From positions 94,420-158,419 of the forward strand of contig JBCCGK010000014.1 in the NCBI GenBank assembly GCA_039029315.1: a stretch of DNA of 64,000 nucleotides, written 5' to 3'. The translations under genes were made by a program, and so were the position numbers. Positions within the stretch are counted from its first letter, which is position 1, and every line of letters starts with the position of its first letter. The notes under the pieces were generated by a model. The model saw only the letters and a program-made list of their open reading frames with translations, did not search any database and was not told where the DNA came from. The stretch comes from JBCCCJ01 sp039029315 (lineage in GTDB: Bacteria; Bacteroidota; Bacteroidia; J057). Positions 41,188-49,550 of the stretch are shown here, one piece after another.

Positions 41188-41295
41188 CCCCTCCAAAGGG
41201 GGAAATCGTTGATTTCTGGCCTTGTGGGTTGATGTCTCCTGCTAGCTGGAGAGCGAGAGGGTGGAAGATGATTGTCAAATATAAATTTGTCCAAA
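41188..41295 (+). repeat. Dispersed 108-bp repeat, copy 2
   Basis: This stretch matches 29928-30035 over about 105 bases with scattered substitutions (shared GGCCTTGTGGGTTG, GAGAGCGAGAGGGTGGAAGA, AAATATAAAT). It begins with a small CCCCCTCCAAAGGGGG palindrome. No open frame is conserved between copies. Confidence 0.75.
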
Positions 41296-41587
41296 TAAGT
41301 GGGTGGACAAAATTAAATATAAAAAAGATCTGACAACTCGCTGTCTGACAGTCCATTCAATATTCATAATTCTTCATTCAAAACTGTCCCCCTACTTACT
41401 TAGAAGATTGGTTCTTTGACAAAAGTTGTGGATGCAGCATTCTGGGATAGCGGGTTGTTTCTCATTGAAGTCGAAGATTCCGCATGGCGGAAGAGAAACG
41501 GGACCTGTGGCAAAGAGGTCACAAGCGAGCAAGAAAGAATTTATTACCGGCTCCACTAGAATTGTCAAAGAAACAGAAGATGTAAGG

Positions 41588-42007
41588 TCACAATCGCTCG
41601 ATGGGTGAATCATCTTCTGTCTTCGATTCATCCATTTCAGCTTTTTTCCCTTTCCAGAATAACCAACCTAACGCAACTCCAGCAATTAAGGCTCCACCAA
41701 ATTCTCTGGCCTTCTCGATATAGGCGAACTCATTTGACATTCCCTGACTGAACTCGATCCCATCTTCATTGGTGATGAAATCCATCAGGCCGGGAAGATG
41801 AAACAAGGCGATACCAGCACAAAGAGCAGTCATAACCAGGGCAGGAATTCGAAAAAACTTCCCTATCGCCGCCAGACCAAAAAAGACAGCAACATCCGCG
41901 TATAAAAGGATCCATAAAATAGAATCTGGATCATTCCATTGAACAATTGCGAATAAAAGGAATAAAGCAGACAGACCTGCAAATGTATAGTTGATTTTTG
42001 TCTTCAT
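41588..42007 (-). CDS. TMEM220-like membrane protein
   Basis: This is a 139-residue integral membrane protein with four hydrophobic segments (LSALFLLFAIVQW, ILWILLYADVAVFFGLAAI, IPALVMTALCAGIALFHL, GGALIAGVALGWLFW). The motif QWNDPDSILWILLY near residue 26 is the hallmark of the transmembrane-220 family. The tail is acidic. The ATG at 42007 was chosen; it lies eight bases after the stop codon of the TonB-dependent receptor gene, so the two are in one operon. The function of the family is unknown. Confidence 0.82.
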   Translation of the reverse strand: MKTKINYTFAGLSALFLLFAIVQWNDPDSILWILLYADVAVFFGLAAIGKFFRIPALVMTALCAGIALFHLPGLMDFITNEDGIEFSQGMSNEFAYIEKAREFGGALIAGVALGWLFWKGKKAEMDESKTEDDSPIERL

Positions 42008-42015
42008 AATGTGGG

Positions 42016-44415
42016 TCAAAATTCAACACGATAACTCATCAATGGAATAATCCCGAGCTGATTTTTTGTAATCACCTGATCCTGCAAAAAGTCATATGTT
42101 TGGAAAGCGACATTCTGATGATTGCTCGCATTCTGGATATCCAGACTAAATGTTCGGGTGAATCTTTCACCATTGCGTTTGAACATGAATCGGAGATCCA
42201 CCCGGAAGTAGGCTGGATATCTTTCGGTGAATCCCTGGCTATCATCAAAAACTGTTCGTTGGGCAAGTCTGGAAGCTTCTATATCTATAGGCATAGCCAG
42301 AAATCCCCCCGTATAAATCACACGACCGTTGATACCAAAGACTTTGGGCTGCTTCTTTTTGCTCAATCGTTCAAACTCCCAGCCAGCGGTCAAGGTAGAC
42401 CCAAATCTACCATTGAATCTTGCAGCTCTTTCAATCCCATCTCCAGCAGTATAGACAGCATTATATGCCATCCCGCTCCAGAGCATATAGAAATTGTCGC
42501 TTAAATACTTTTCAAAACTTAGTTCCCATCCAAGATTTTTTCCACTACCGACATTGGACAAGGAATCTGTGACATAACCTTCCATCAGATTGAGAACAGA
42601 AAATGTGCTGTTAGGGGAGGGGATAACAGGAACATTGAACAGATATTGTTGGTAATGTTCCACATGAAGACGCATATCAGTCCTGATCATGAAGTCATAG
42701 CTGCCGACAAAGTGGTGAGCTTTGGTGAAATCAAGATCCTGATTGGGATTCAGGATACTGCCATCGGTTTCTCTGGTTGCTGTGAAATAAGTACCTGGAA
42801 GTTGAAGTTGACTATGCAAGCCATAAGCGACTCGTACTTTATGCCGAGGAGCGATTTGCCATAGGAGCGAAGTTCTTGGTTCGACTGACCGACTTCCATT
42901 GAGCAGGAAATACATGCCATGAGCTCCAAGATTCAGTTCCAGATTACTTCTGAGTCGATACTTGAAGTTGGCAAATGGCTGGAGCAGCTGGTAACTCCCG
43001 GAAGCCCCAACAAATTGCTGCCAATCTCCCCCTGGAATGGGAGTTCGTTGCGCACTACTCAAGCGGTATCCCAATTGCGTGACATATAGGCCCGCTTCAA
43101 TAGAGGATTTGGGATTGAACCTATGCGAGATGGTCGATTTGAATGAGGCGCGAGTCTGGACGAGGGTATCATCTTCAACCGGAATGGAGATCTGATTGTC
43201 ATCCAGGAACTCTCCCAGCCGACTGCTTTCTGTTCCCGAGACTGCAAATACACTTTTCCAAACGGTATTTCTTCCAAGCAACAATTGATGCGTAAGCCCT
43301 GCAGCCCCCATATTGGATACAAATCCAATGTCAAACCGATCTTTTTGTACCACTCGCAGACTGTCTTCACGAGGTCCGGTAAAGAAATTACTGCTTAGCC
43401 CACCCATAGCGAATACACTAAATGTACCTGCTCTTTTGGTTGGGAGGTGAAGATTAAAGGCCAAATCCTGATAATTGATCGATTCCCCTTCGAAATCTAT
43501 GCCCATGAGGCCTAATAATCCCACAGTAGAGTATCGGTAATTGACGAGGAAAGAACTGCCGTTTTTCTTACTGAGCGGCCCTTCTGCTGCGACATCCACC
43601 CCGATCAATCCAGCTTGCCCTGTAAATTCGAATTTCTCATCATTGCCTTTGCGCAGATGGATATCGAATATTCCAGAGAGGGCATTGCCATATTCCGGAG
43701 CAAAAGCTCCTGTAGAGAAGGTCGAATTGGTCAGGAGTTGGGTGCTGAGTATGATGGTGCCGCCTCCTGTTTGGGTAAGGCGATCCGTAAATGTTCCGGC
43801 ATTTGGGGTATGATTGGGGTTGACAATATCTACCCCTTCCAACCTCCATCCCATGCCATTGGGAGAATTGCCCCTGATGACAAGATGATTGGTTTGGTCA
43901 TTGTTCTGAACAACACCCGGATACGAACTCGCCATCCGGGCTGGATCAAAGTATACAGCAGCAAACCGTTTGCTTTCCTCCACAGTGAACAGCCGCGTGC
44001 TGATCTGATTGACTTCACGAACTTGCCCACCAGCAATTTCGACCGATTCTGATTGATATAAAGGGGGAGCTAATTCGATTTCGATGACTTGTTCCTTGCC
44101 ACTATGAAGCACCAAATCCGGGATAATGTACTCTCCGTATCCTTCAGCAGTGGCTGTGAGAACATATCGACCTATCGGGATATTAGGGAGGCGAAACCTA
44201 CCCAAAGAGTCAGATTCGACTGCAACTGAAATACCACTCAGTGAAATGGAGGCATTTCCTATCGGCTGACCTGATAATTCATCTAGGACACTTCCCCGAA
44301 TGGTTTGGTTGATATTCTGCCCCCAACCAGATTGAGGTGAGAAGATCGCGCCTATCCAGAGAAAAGCGAGCCAAAGGAAAGAACAGGTAAGAAAATTAGC
44401 TTTTACATCCTTCAT
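42016..44415 (-). CDS. TonB-dependent receptor with N-terminal carboxypeptidase-like domain
   Basis: This is an outer-membrane protein of about 799 residues from the ATG at 44415 (signal peptide with LWLAFLWIGAIF, cleaved near GWGQ). Residues about 38-125 are a CarboxypepD_reg-like domain (IRGSVLDELSGQPIGNASISL, LPNIPIGRYVLTATAEGYGE). A plug domain follows (VIRGNSPNGMGWRLEGVDIVNP) and then a 22-strand-type barrel ending in aromatic SYRVEF. No SusD partner adjoins it, so it is not a classic polysaccharide utilisation locus; such receptors may take up siderophores, cofactors or peptides. It is cotranscribed with the TMEM220-like gene. Confidence 0.92.
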   Translation of the reverse strand: MKDVKANFLTCSFLWLAFLWIGAIFSPQSGWGQNINQTIRGSVLDELSGQPIGNASISLSGISVAVESDSLGRFRLPNIPIGRYVLTATAEGYGEYIIPDLVLHSGKEQVIEIELAPPLYQSESVEIAGGQVREVNQISTRLFTVEESKRFAAVYFDPARMASSYPGVVQNNDQTNHLVIRGNSPNGMGWRLEGVDIVNPNHTPNAGTFTDRLTQTGGGTIILSTQLLTNSTFSTGAFAPEYGNALSGIFDIHLRKGNDEKFEFTGQAGLIGVDVAAEGPLSKKNGSSFLVNYRYSTVGLLGLMGIDFEGESINYQDLAFNLHLPTKRAGTFSVFAMGGLSSNFFTGPREDSLRVVQKDRFDIGFVSNMGAAGLTHQLLLGRNTVWKSVFAVSGTESSRLGEFLDDNQISIPVEDDTLVQTRASFKSTISHRFNPKSSIEAGLYVTQLGYRLSSAQRTPIPGGDWQQFVGASGSYQLLQPFANFKYRLRSNLELNLGAHGMYFLLNGSRSVEPRTSLLWQIAPRHKVRVAYGLHSQLQLPGTYFTATRETDGSILNPNQDLDFTKAHHFVGSYDFMIRTDMRLHVEHYQQYLFNVPVIPSPNSTFSVLNLMEGYVTDSLSNVGSGKNLGWELSFEKYLSDNFYMLWSGMAYNAVYTAGDGIERAARFNGRFGSTLTAGWEFERLSKKKQPKVFGINGRVIYTGGFLAMPIDIEASRLAQRTVFDDSQGFTERYPAYFRVDLRFMFKRNGERFTRTFSLDIQNASNHQNVAFQTYDFLQDQVITKNQLGIIPLMSYRVEF

Positions 44416-44619
44416 ACAGTAAAGTAACAAATTAGTTCTTTGGAAGTTTGGAAAAATATCTTATTTGTATGGTGTAAAACAAATGATTTTTTTCCCGATT
44501 CCCTATTGAAATCGTTTGAATTTCCTGCCTGATTCATCGACTTTAATGATCATTCAGGACAACTTAATTGGAATCTGACTCGTCTGTCTGGAAAGTACTC
44601 TTTAGCAATTCATCCATTT

Positions 44620-45429
44620 ATGAACGTTCGAATCCTCTCGACATATTTCTTATGTTTTTTCCTGCTTGGAAGATTGACTGTCGCTCCTTGTCAATCTTCA
44701 TCTTCTTTTGTCAAACAATCCGATATTCCTATAGTCGATGGAGATTTGTCGGATTGGGAGGATATTTTTGTCAAGCATAAAAAGGAAAATTGGTTCTATG
44801 GTCTGATCTATGATGAGCAGGCTATATATGTTGGGATGGCGATTTTGGACCCGGATATCCAGTACCAACTCTTGATGACAGGTCTGACTTGCTGGCTCGA
44901 AATAGGCAAGGACAAAAAGAACAAAAAAGGCGTACGCTTCCCTACAGGTTCTCCTGAAAATCAACGTCCTACAGATAGCGAATCCTTGATTTGGTACATC
45001 GAAGAACTGGCCAAAAACAAACAAACAGTGATTGGAGAGCTAGCTGGTTTAGAATTGATCAATGTTAGATCCCAAAAGCAAACCTTATGGGGAGACAATG
45101 TCCGGGATGATGGATTGGCGGTACAAGTTGGGATGAATGCGGAAGGAGATTTGTTGTATGAGCTTCGACTTCCACGAACTTTGTTCCCTGAGTTGTGGCA
45201 CTCTGAAACCGAAAAAGCGACCAAATTCTCTTTGTATTGGGAGACTGGTTCTTTGGGGAGACCAAAGGATATCGCAGGAAAAGATGTCATTGGCATCACA
45301 GGAGGCACAACCAGCAATCCAGCAATCTACGGTGGAGAGTCAGTTCGAAGTATTCATGCCAAACAAGATCAATACCGCGCTTATGCTTCCCCAAGACAGT
45401 TGAAGTTGAAAAACCTAATTTTGCCCTAA
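44620..45429 (+). CDS. Secreted CBM9/DOMON-like beta-sandwich protein
   Basis: This is a 269-residue protein with a signal peptide (ILSTYFLCFFLLGRLTVAPC; a Cys near the cleavage site leaves a lipoprotein possible). The body starts IPIVDGDLSDWEDIFV and continues FYGLIYDEQAIYVGMAILDPDIQ and TCWLEIGKDKKNKKGVRFP, which is the opening of CBM9-like domains that sense or bind carbohydrate. It ends with a putative C-terminal loop region and no T9SS domain. No partner gene is obvious; it is divergent from the TonB receptor, 204 bases away. Confidence 0.68.
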   Translation: MNVRILSTYFLCFFLLGRLTVAPCQSSSSFVKQSDIPIVDGDLSDWEDIFVKHKKENWFYGLIYDEQAIYVGMAILDPDIQYQLLMTGLTCWLEIGKDKKNKKGVRFPTGSPENQRPTDSESLIWYIEELAKNKQTVIGELAGLELINVRSQKQTLWGDNVRDDGLAVQVGMNAEGDLLYELRLPRTLFPELWHSETEKATKFSLYWETGSLGRPKDIAGKDVIGITGGTTSNPAIYGGESVRSIHAKQDQYRAYASPRQLKLKNLILP

Positions 45430-45472
45430 TCATAATACAGTGGAACATAAGTTTCTTTTGCTTCCTCTTGAA

Positions 45473-45603
45473 CCCCCTTTCCGCTCCCGATATATCGGGA
45501 TTCCCCTTAAAAAAGGGGAACTGGCAAAGATAATCCTGATTTTCAACAAAAAAGGCTTTGCGGGAAATCCCCTTGTCGGAGATTCCGATGTATCGGAAGG
45601 GGG
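45473..45603. repeat. Nested palindromic repeat element
   Basis: The outer arms CCCCCTTTCCG and CGGAAGGGGG enclose a perfect 16-bp palindrome TCCCGATATATCGGGA (45485-45500), a hairpin TTCCCCTT-AAAA-AAGGGGAA (45501-45520) and a near-palindrome TTCCGATGTATCGGAA (45583-45598). It is non-coding. The rest of the 45430-45897 gap shows only AT-rich sequence upstream of the sigma gene. Confidence 0.7.
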
Positions 45604-45897
45604 ATGGGTCAGTGTGAAGGGGTTCTCGAAGGAATCACAAAAAAAAATTGTTACGCTGTAATAGCCTGCTTGCAGGAACTCCCTGATCAATTCCCCTCGA
45701 TCCGTCAATGGTTGACGAAGATCATTTGTTGAGGCGGTAACTTTTTGTTTATCAGTAAATAGAATCTTTGCGTGGACTCAATTGGTTCTTTTTCTTTTCT
45801 ATTGAAAAAGAGATATTGCCTAAATCCAACCAAAAAAAATCCTTTATGGGAATAATTCCCTATTTTTAATTGTCTGATATACAAAGACAAATAATTG

Positions 45898-46464
45898 GTG
45901 ATCTCAAGGACAAGTACTGATGAGCAGTTGATTGAGGAATCCCGAAATGGGGATCAGCGTGCGTTTGCTCAATTGGTAGAGAAATATGAGCAACAAGTTG
46001 CTGGTACTGTTATTGGGATGCTGGGAAATGGCCAAGAAGCCGAAGATGTCGGGCAAGAGGTTTTTATTCGGTTTTATCGTTCTTTGGATAAATTTCGAGG
46101 TGATTCTTCCTTAGGGACTTATTTGACACGAATTGCGATCAACCTTTCCCTCAATACTGTAAAGAAACAAAAGAGAAGGAAACTGTTCAGTCTGTTTGGA
46201 TCTCGAGAGAATCATCCGGTATTGCAAATCCCTGATCATGGCCTGACACAAGATGAGTTGAATACACAGAATCTCGTACAGACCGCTTTGCAAATGTTGG
46301 ACATACAATTCAGATCTGTTCTTGTTTTACGGTTGATAGACGGATATTCAACCAAAGAAACAGCTGAACTATTGGATCTCCCGCTCGGAACGGTCTTGTC
46401 AAGACTGTCTCGTGGTCAAAAAAAATTAAAAGAAATTCTCCAAAAACTTGGAGCAAATTCATAA
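45898..46464 (+). CDS. ECF-type RNA polymerase sigma factor
   Basis: This is a sigma-70 family factor of about 188 residues. There is no ATG in a sensible place: GTG at 45898 or TTG at 45895 is the likely start, just before TSTDEQLIEESRNGDQRAF. Region 2 is FAQLVEKYEQQVAGTVIGML, AEDVGQEVFIRFYRSLDKF and YLTRIAINLSLN. Region 4 is LDIQFRSVLVLRLIDGYSTKETAELLDLPLGTVLSRLSRGQKKL. It is followed by a small membrane protein and a CpxP-like protein on the same strand, a sigma/anti-sigma/sensor arrangement known for envelope or metal stress. Confidence 0.92.
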   Translation: MISRTSTDEQLIEESRNGDQRAFAQLVEKYEQQVAGTVIGMLGNGQEAEDVGQEVFIRFYRSLDKFRGDSSLGTYLTRIAINLSLNTVKKQKRRKLFSLFGSRENHPVLQIPDHGLTQDELNTQNLVQTALQMLDIQFRSVLVLRLIDGYSTKETAELLDLPLGTVLSRLSRGQKKLKEILQKLGANS

Positions 46465-46498
46465 GAATCTTTATACATACTGGCTATAATCAATCATT

Positions 46499-46912
46499 AT
46501 GCTGAACCCGAAAATGCAGAAACTCTTGTTACGGTCTATGGACAGGACTTTAAGTCCGGAAGAGGACAAGCAGCTATCTGCCGCATTGGAGCACTCTGAA
46601 GAACTTCGCAATGAAAGGGATGAATTGCTCGCGATGAGAGGAAAACTGAAGGAGCAAGACTACCGTTTCGCCCCCTTCTTTGTTGCCAAGGTTTTGAATA
46701 AACTGGAACCTGAGGACCGCCAAACCATCGAAACCTGGTTTGCCCAAATGGGGTTTGCTTTTCAACGGGTAGGCCTTCCTGCAATGGCTGTAGTTGTGTT
46801 GCTGCTCTTGACAACTTTTTTTGTCGAACAATCCTTGTCATGGGATGTAATTACCGGGACTTCAGAACTAACTGTTGATGATTTGATGACTGGTGTGATT
46901 TCAAGTTTTTAA
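46499..46912 (+). CDS. Probable anti-sigma factor (single-pass membrane protein)
   Basis: This is a 137-residue protein with a helical N-terminal cytoplasmic part (DRTLSPEEDKQLSAALEHSEELRNERDELLAMR) and one transmembrane segment at about 92-108 (VGLPAMAVVVLLLLTTFF). A short periplasmic tail follows. It lies 34 bases after the sigma gene and three before the CpxP-like gene. The N-terminal pattern resembles the sigma-binding helices of small Bacteroidota anti-sigma factors, but there is no zinc motif, so the call rests mainly on context and topology. Confidence 0.68.
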   Translation: MLNPKMQKLLLRSMDRTLSPEEDKQLSAALEHSEELRNERDELLAMRGKLKEQDYRFAPFFVAKVLNKLEPEDRQTIETWFAQMGFAFQRVGLPAMAVVVLLLLTTFFVEQSLSWDVITGTSELTVDDLMTGVISSF

Positions 46913-46915
46913 GAT

Positions 46916-47335
46916 ATGAATCCCAAATACAAATCTTTATTGTTATTGTTGACGACTCTGTTTATCGGAATCATCATCGGTATGCTGGTAAGTGGATGGA
47001 TGGTGAAGAAGCGAATCCAGGATATGCGTAGTGGAATAGAAGTGAAGAAAAACTTTATTGAACGATTGGAACATCAGGTAGATTTTTCAGAAGAGAAGTG
47101 GGAACAGATTCGACCTATCATGGAAGAGCATTTTGAGCGAATGGGAGAGATTCGCAAAACCATGCGATATGGAATAAGACTGGAAAAAGACTCATTGCAC
47201 AATGCTCTTGAGCAACAACTGAGTGAAGACGAAATTGATCACATTTTTCAACAAATGTGGAGAATGGGACCTGCTGGTCGAGGCAAAGGACCTAGAAGGG
47301 GGGGGCGAGATTCAAGGCCGCCCCACGGATACTGA
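46916..47335 (+). CDS. CpxP/CnrX-like periplasmic sensor (heavy-metal sensor family)
   Basis: This is a 139-residue protein with an N-terminal membrane anchor (SLLLLLTTLFIGIIIGMLVSGWM) and a helical periplasmic part with the family pattern: FIERLEHQVDFSEEKWEQIRPIMEEHFERMGEIR, then LEQQLSEDEIDHIFQQM. The tail is basic and Gly-rich. Relatives (CpxP, CnrX, ZraP) bind misfolded proteins or metals and control an anti-sigma factor. It is the third gene of the operon, three bases after the putative anti-sigma gene. Confidence 0.75.
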   Translation: MNPKYKSLLLLLTTLFIGIIIGMLVSGWMVKKRIQDMRSGIEVKKNFIERLEHQVDFSEEKWEQIRPIMEEHFERMGEIRKTMRYGIRLEKDSLHNALEQQLSEDEIDHIFQQMWRMGPAGRGKGPRRGGRDSRPPHGY

Positions 47336-47412
47336 TGAAAATCCTTGATGAGTTTTTCTGTAACTTGGAAAAAGATTAGGCGTACCACACACTGAATATT
47401 AACCCTTTTTCC

Positions 47413-48465
47413 ATGTTCTCACTTAAGTTTCTGCCTATTGTTTTGCTTGTTGGCATAACATGTATTTGCAATTCAGCATTTTCACAAGCTGATGAAAACA
47501 CAACCGCTTCTTCCCAGTTTTCGCTATTCGGGCGAGAAGAACCTCTCAAGCTAGAATTGTCTTTTGACATCAGGCGATTCATCAAGAGAAAATACAAAGA
47601 CGAATATCAAAATGCCTCATTGACGGTCTACCTGGATGATTCTACTACTGTTTCTGATACCATTCGAATCAAGGCAAGAGGCGAGTTTCGAAAAGGATAT
47701 TGCCAGTTTCCCCCCATTAAACTGAACTTCAAAAAAGCAGATTTTGAGATTGAGGATCTCAAACAATTAGAGAAAGTCAAGCTTGTCACAACTTGTCGAT
47801 ATCAGAAGGCATTTCAACAATATCTGTTTCAGGAATATCTGATATATAAATCCTACAATTTGCTTTCTGACAAAAGTTTCCGCGTTCGTCTTGTTCACAT
47901 AACATATCATGATTCTCAAGGAAAGAAAAAGACCTTCTCTCAATATGGCTTTTTGATTGAAGAAGTAGACCGAATGGCAGAAAGAAATGCTTGCTTTGAA
48001 ATCGAAAATATGGGGGTAAGTGGACGATCATGTAATCCATATGCGACGACCTTGATGACGACCTTTCAATACATGATCGGAAACACCGATTACCGAATCA
48101 ACAATCTCCATAATGTAAAGTTGATCCGCCCTTCTGATCCACTCAAGCAGATCGTATATCCAGTGCCCTACGACTTTGATTATTCTGGGATGGTCAACAC
48201 CTTGTATGCCATTCCTCATACAGATTTAGGATTGGAAAGCGTTCGAGATCGCTTATATATGGGATATTGCTTCACTGATGACGTCTACCAACAAGTCTTC
48301 AATCAATTTCAACAGAAGAAAGCGGAGATATATTCATTGTATGAGACTTATCCTTTCTTTGACAACAGAACGCGCCGAGCCTCTCTGTCCTACCTCAATA
48401 GTTTCTACAAAATTTTGGACAATCCTCTTGTCTCTAAACGATTAATCCAGGACAATTGTAATTAA
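47413..48465 (+). CDS. Secreted CotH-kinase-like protein
   Basis: This is a 350-residue protein with a signal peptide (LKFLPIVLLVGITCICNSAFSQ). After a beta-rich start comes IRIKARGEFRKGYCQFPPIKLNF, then LEKVKLVTTCRYQKAFQQYLFQEYLIYKSYNLLSDKSFRVRLVHI and FSQYGFLIEEVDRMAERN, and later VYPVPYDFDYSGMVN. This order (RxKARG, K-L-V after folded loop, E at YGFLIEE, DFD-like metal site) fits an atypical CotH-type kinase fold. Spore-coat CotH phosphorylates proteins; whether this protein is active is unknown. It follows the sigma operon by 77 bases on the same strand and may be a target. It ends at a strong bidirectional terminator. Confidence 0.6.
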   Translation: MFSLKFLPIVLLVGITCICNSAFSQADENTTASSQFSLFGREEPLKLELSFDIRRFIKRKYKDEYQNASLTVYLDDSTTVSDTIRIKARGEFRKGYCQFPPIKLNFKKADFEIEDLKQLEKVKLVTTCRYQKAFQQYLFQEYLIYKSYNLLSDKSFRVRLVHITYHDSQGKKKTFSQYGFLIEEVDRMAERNACFEIENMGVSGRSCNPYATTLMTTFQYMIGNTDYRINNLHNVKLIRPSDPLKQIVYPVPYDFDYSGMVNTLYAIPHTDLGLESVRDRLYMGYCFTDDVYQQVFNQFQQKKAEIYSLYETYPFFDNRTRRASLSYLNSFYKILDNPLVSKRLIQDNCN

Positions 48466-48495
48466 GAAACGGTCTTGAGTTTCCTTTTGTCGACA

Positions 48496-48557
48496 CATTG
48501 CTCAATAAAAAGAGCCGATCCACGATGAATTGGATCGGCTCTTTTTATTGAGCAATG
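48496..48557. terminator. Bidirectional terminator with a perfect 27-bp stem
   Basis: Positions 48496-48522 are exactly complementary to 48531-48557 around an 8-base loop (CGATGAAT). The GC core GAGCCGATCC is flanked by an A5 tract on one side and T5 on the other. It separates the convergent CotH-like and DUF2807 genes. Confidence 0.92.
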
Positions 48558-48581
48558 AAGAAGGATCAGAAGTGCTTAGTC

Positions 48582-49325
48582 TTAGTCAGCCCTGATTGAT
48601 CCTACCCCAGAAATATGTTGTCGAACATGTTGTGGATGACCTTTGTAGCGAACATCCCCAGCACCTAGCACGTTGGCATCCAGTGCATTGCTTACATAAA
48701 CCTCAGCATCTCCTGCACCGCTGATTGCCAGTTTGACGTCTGAAGATTTCAGGTCAAAGGCATCCAATTCGCCAGCGCCATTGATTGAGTAATCTGCTTG
48801 ATTGGCTGAACCAGATAGCTCTAGTTCCGCAGCTCCTCCCAAAGAGACCTGTAGTTGGGAAACATTCAGATCCAGTTCCACTTCTGTTGCTCCACTTAAG
48901 TGAAGGTCCAGGGTTTCAGTCTTGAATGATCCATCACTTTCCAGTGTTGAGGTACCACTGGTTTCAATTCTGCTTAGGTAAGGTGCTGAGATGGTTACAG
49001 ATACTTCTTCGTCTGATCCCCAATTACTATGGCCACCTGTCAGATAATAAGTCCCATCCTGAACATGTCCATCAAGCGAGGAGAATTTGCCTTTGTCTTC
49101 AAAAGCGACAGACCAATTATCAGCTTGTTTTAGCTTCACAGTGCAATTGCATGAGAGACTAAGACTCTGGAAAGGAACATTATCCAGAGATTGAAATTCA
49201 TACAATTCATCTTGTTCGATTTCTACAGAAAATTCTGTTTCTGTTTCTATGTCTTTGTCTCCATAGAAGTAGATGGCCAACCCGAAAATCAGCGCACTAT
49301 AAAATAAAATCCTGATTAGTCTCAT
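48582..49325 (-). CDS. DUF2807 (head GIN domain) secreted beta-helical protein
   Basis: This is a 247-residue protein from the ATG at 49325, with an N-terminal membrane or signal segment (IRILFYSALIFGLAIYF). The body is a right-handed beta-helix with repeats LDLHLSGATEVELDLNVSQL, VSLGGAAELELSGSANQADY, INGAGELDAFDLKSSDVKL, ISGAGDAEVYVSNALDA and VLGAGDVRYKG. The SGAG/GGAAE pattern is the DUF2807 signature. The role is unknown; members are often under ECF control. It stands alone, convergent with the CotH-like gene. Confidence 0.86.
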   Translation of the reverse strand: MRLIRILFYSALIFGLAIYFYGDKDIETETEFSVEIEQDELYEFQSLDNVPFQSLSLSCNCTVKLKQADNWSVAFEDKGKFSSLDGHVQDGTYYLTGGHSNWGSDEEVSVTISAPYLSRIETSGTSTLESDGSFKTETLDLHLSGATEVELDLNVSQLQVSLGGAAELELSGSANQADYSINGAGELDAFDLKSSDVKLAISGAGDAEVYVSNALDANVLGAGDVRYKGHPQHVRQHISGVGSIRAD

Positions 49326-49550
49326 GTGATGCAAAATTTGGATGATGAACGCATATAAACTAAAGATAAGAGTTCAAAAGGAAAGTTGGAATAAAATTAA
49401 GTAAGGGGACAAATTTATTTGTGAGGGATATAGTGGAGATAGGGGAAATAAGGTAGAAATCTTACCAAACAAGCCATTATATCCCCTATTTCCCTTATAC
49501 CCAAAATCAAACCTAATATTGTCTATCTACTTAAATTTCTAGCAATTATT

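Larger units (their letters stand above)
40702..41587. other. Intergenic region rich in repeats, no gene seen
   Basis: This 886-base gap holds the terminator at 40863, the CGCGTTACGTCTAA tandem repeats at 41021 and the dispersed repeat at 41188. The remainder (41296-41587), including short open frames on both strands, shows no recognisable protein or RNA. Confidence 0.6.

Noticed and set aside
41392..41631. Open frames of 60-79 codons on both strands
   Set aside because: No recognisable domain, no good start, composition unlike the neighbours, and partly overlapping the TMEM220-like gene.
49428..49502. Imperfect palindromic stretch between the DUF2807 gene and ffh
   Set aside because: The arms (AGGGGAAATAAGG and TATTTCCCTT) are simple and purine-rich, with several mismatches and no flanking duplication; too weak to call.
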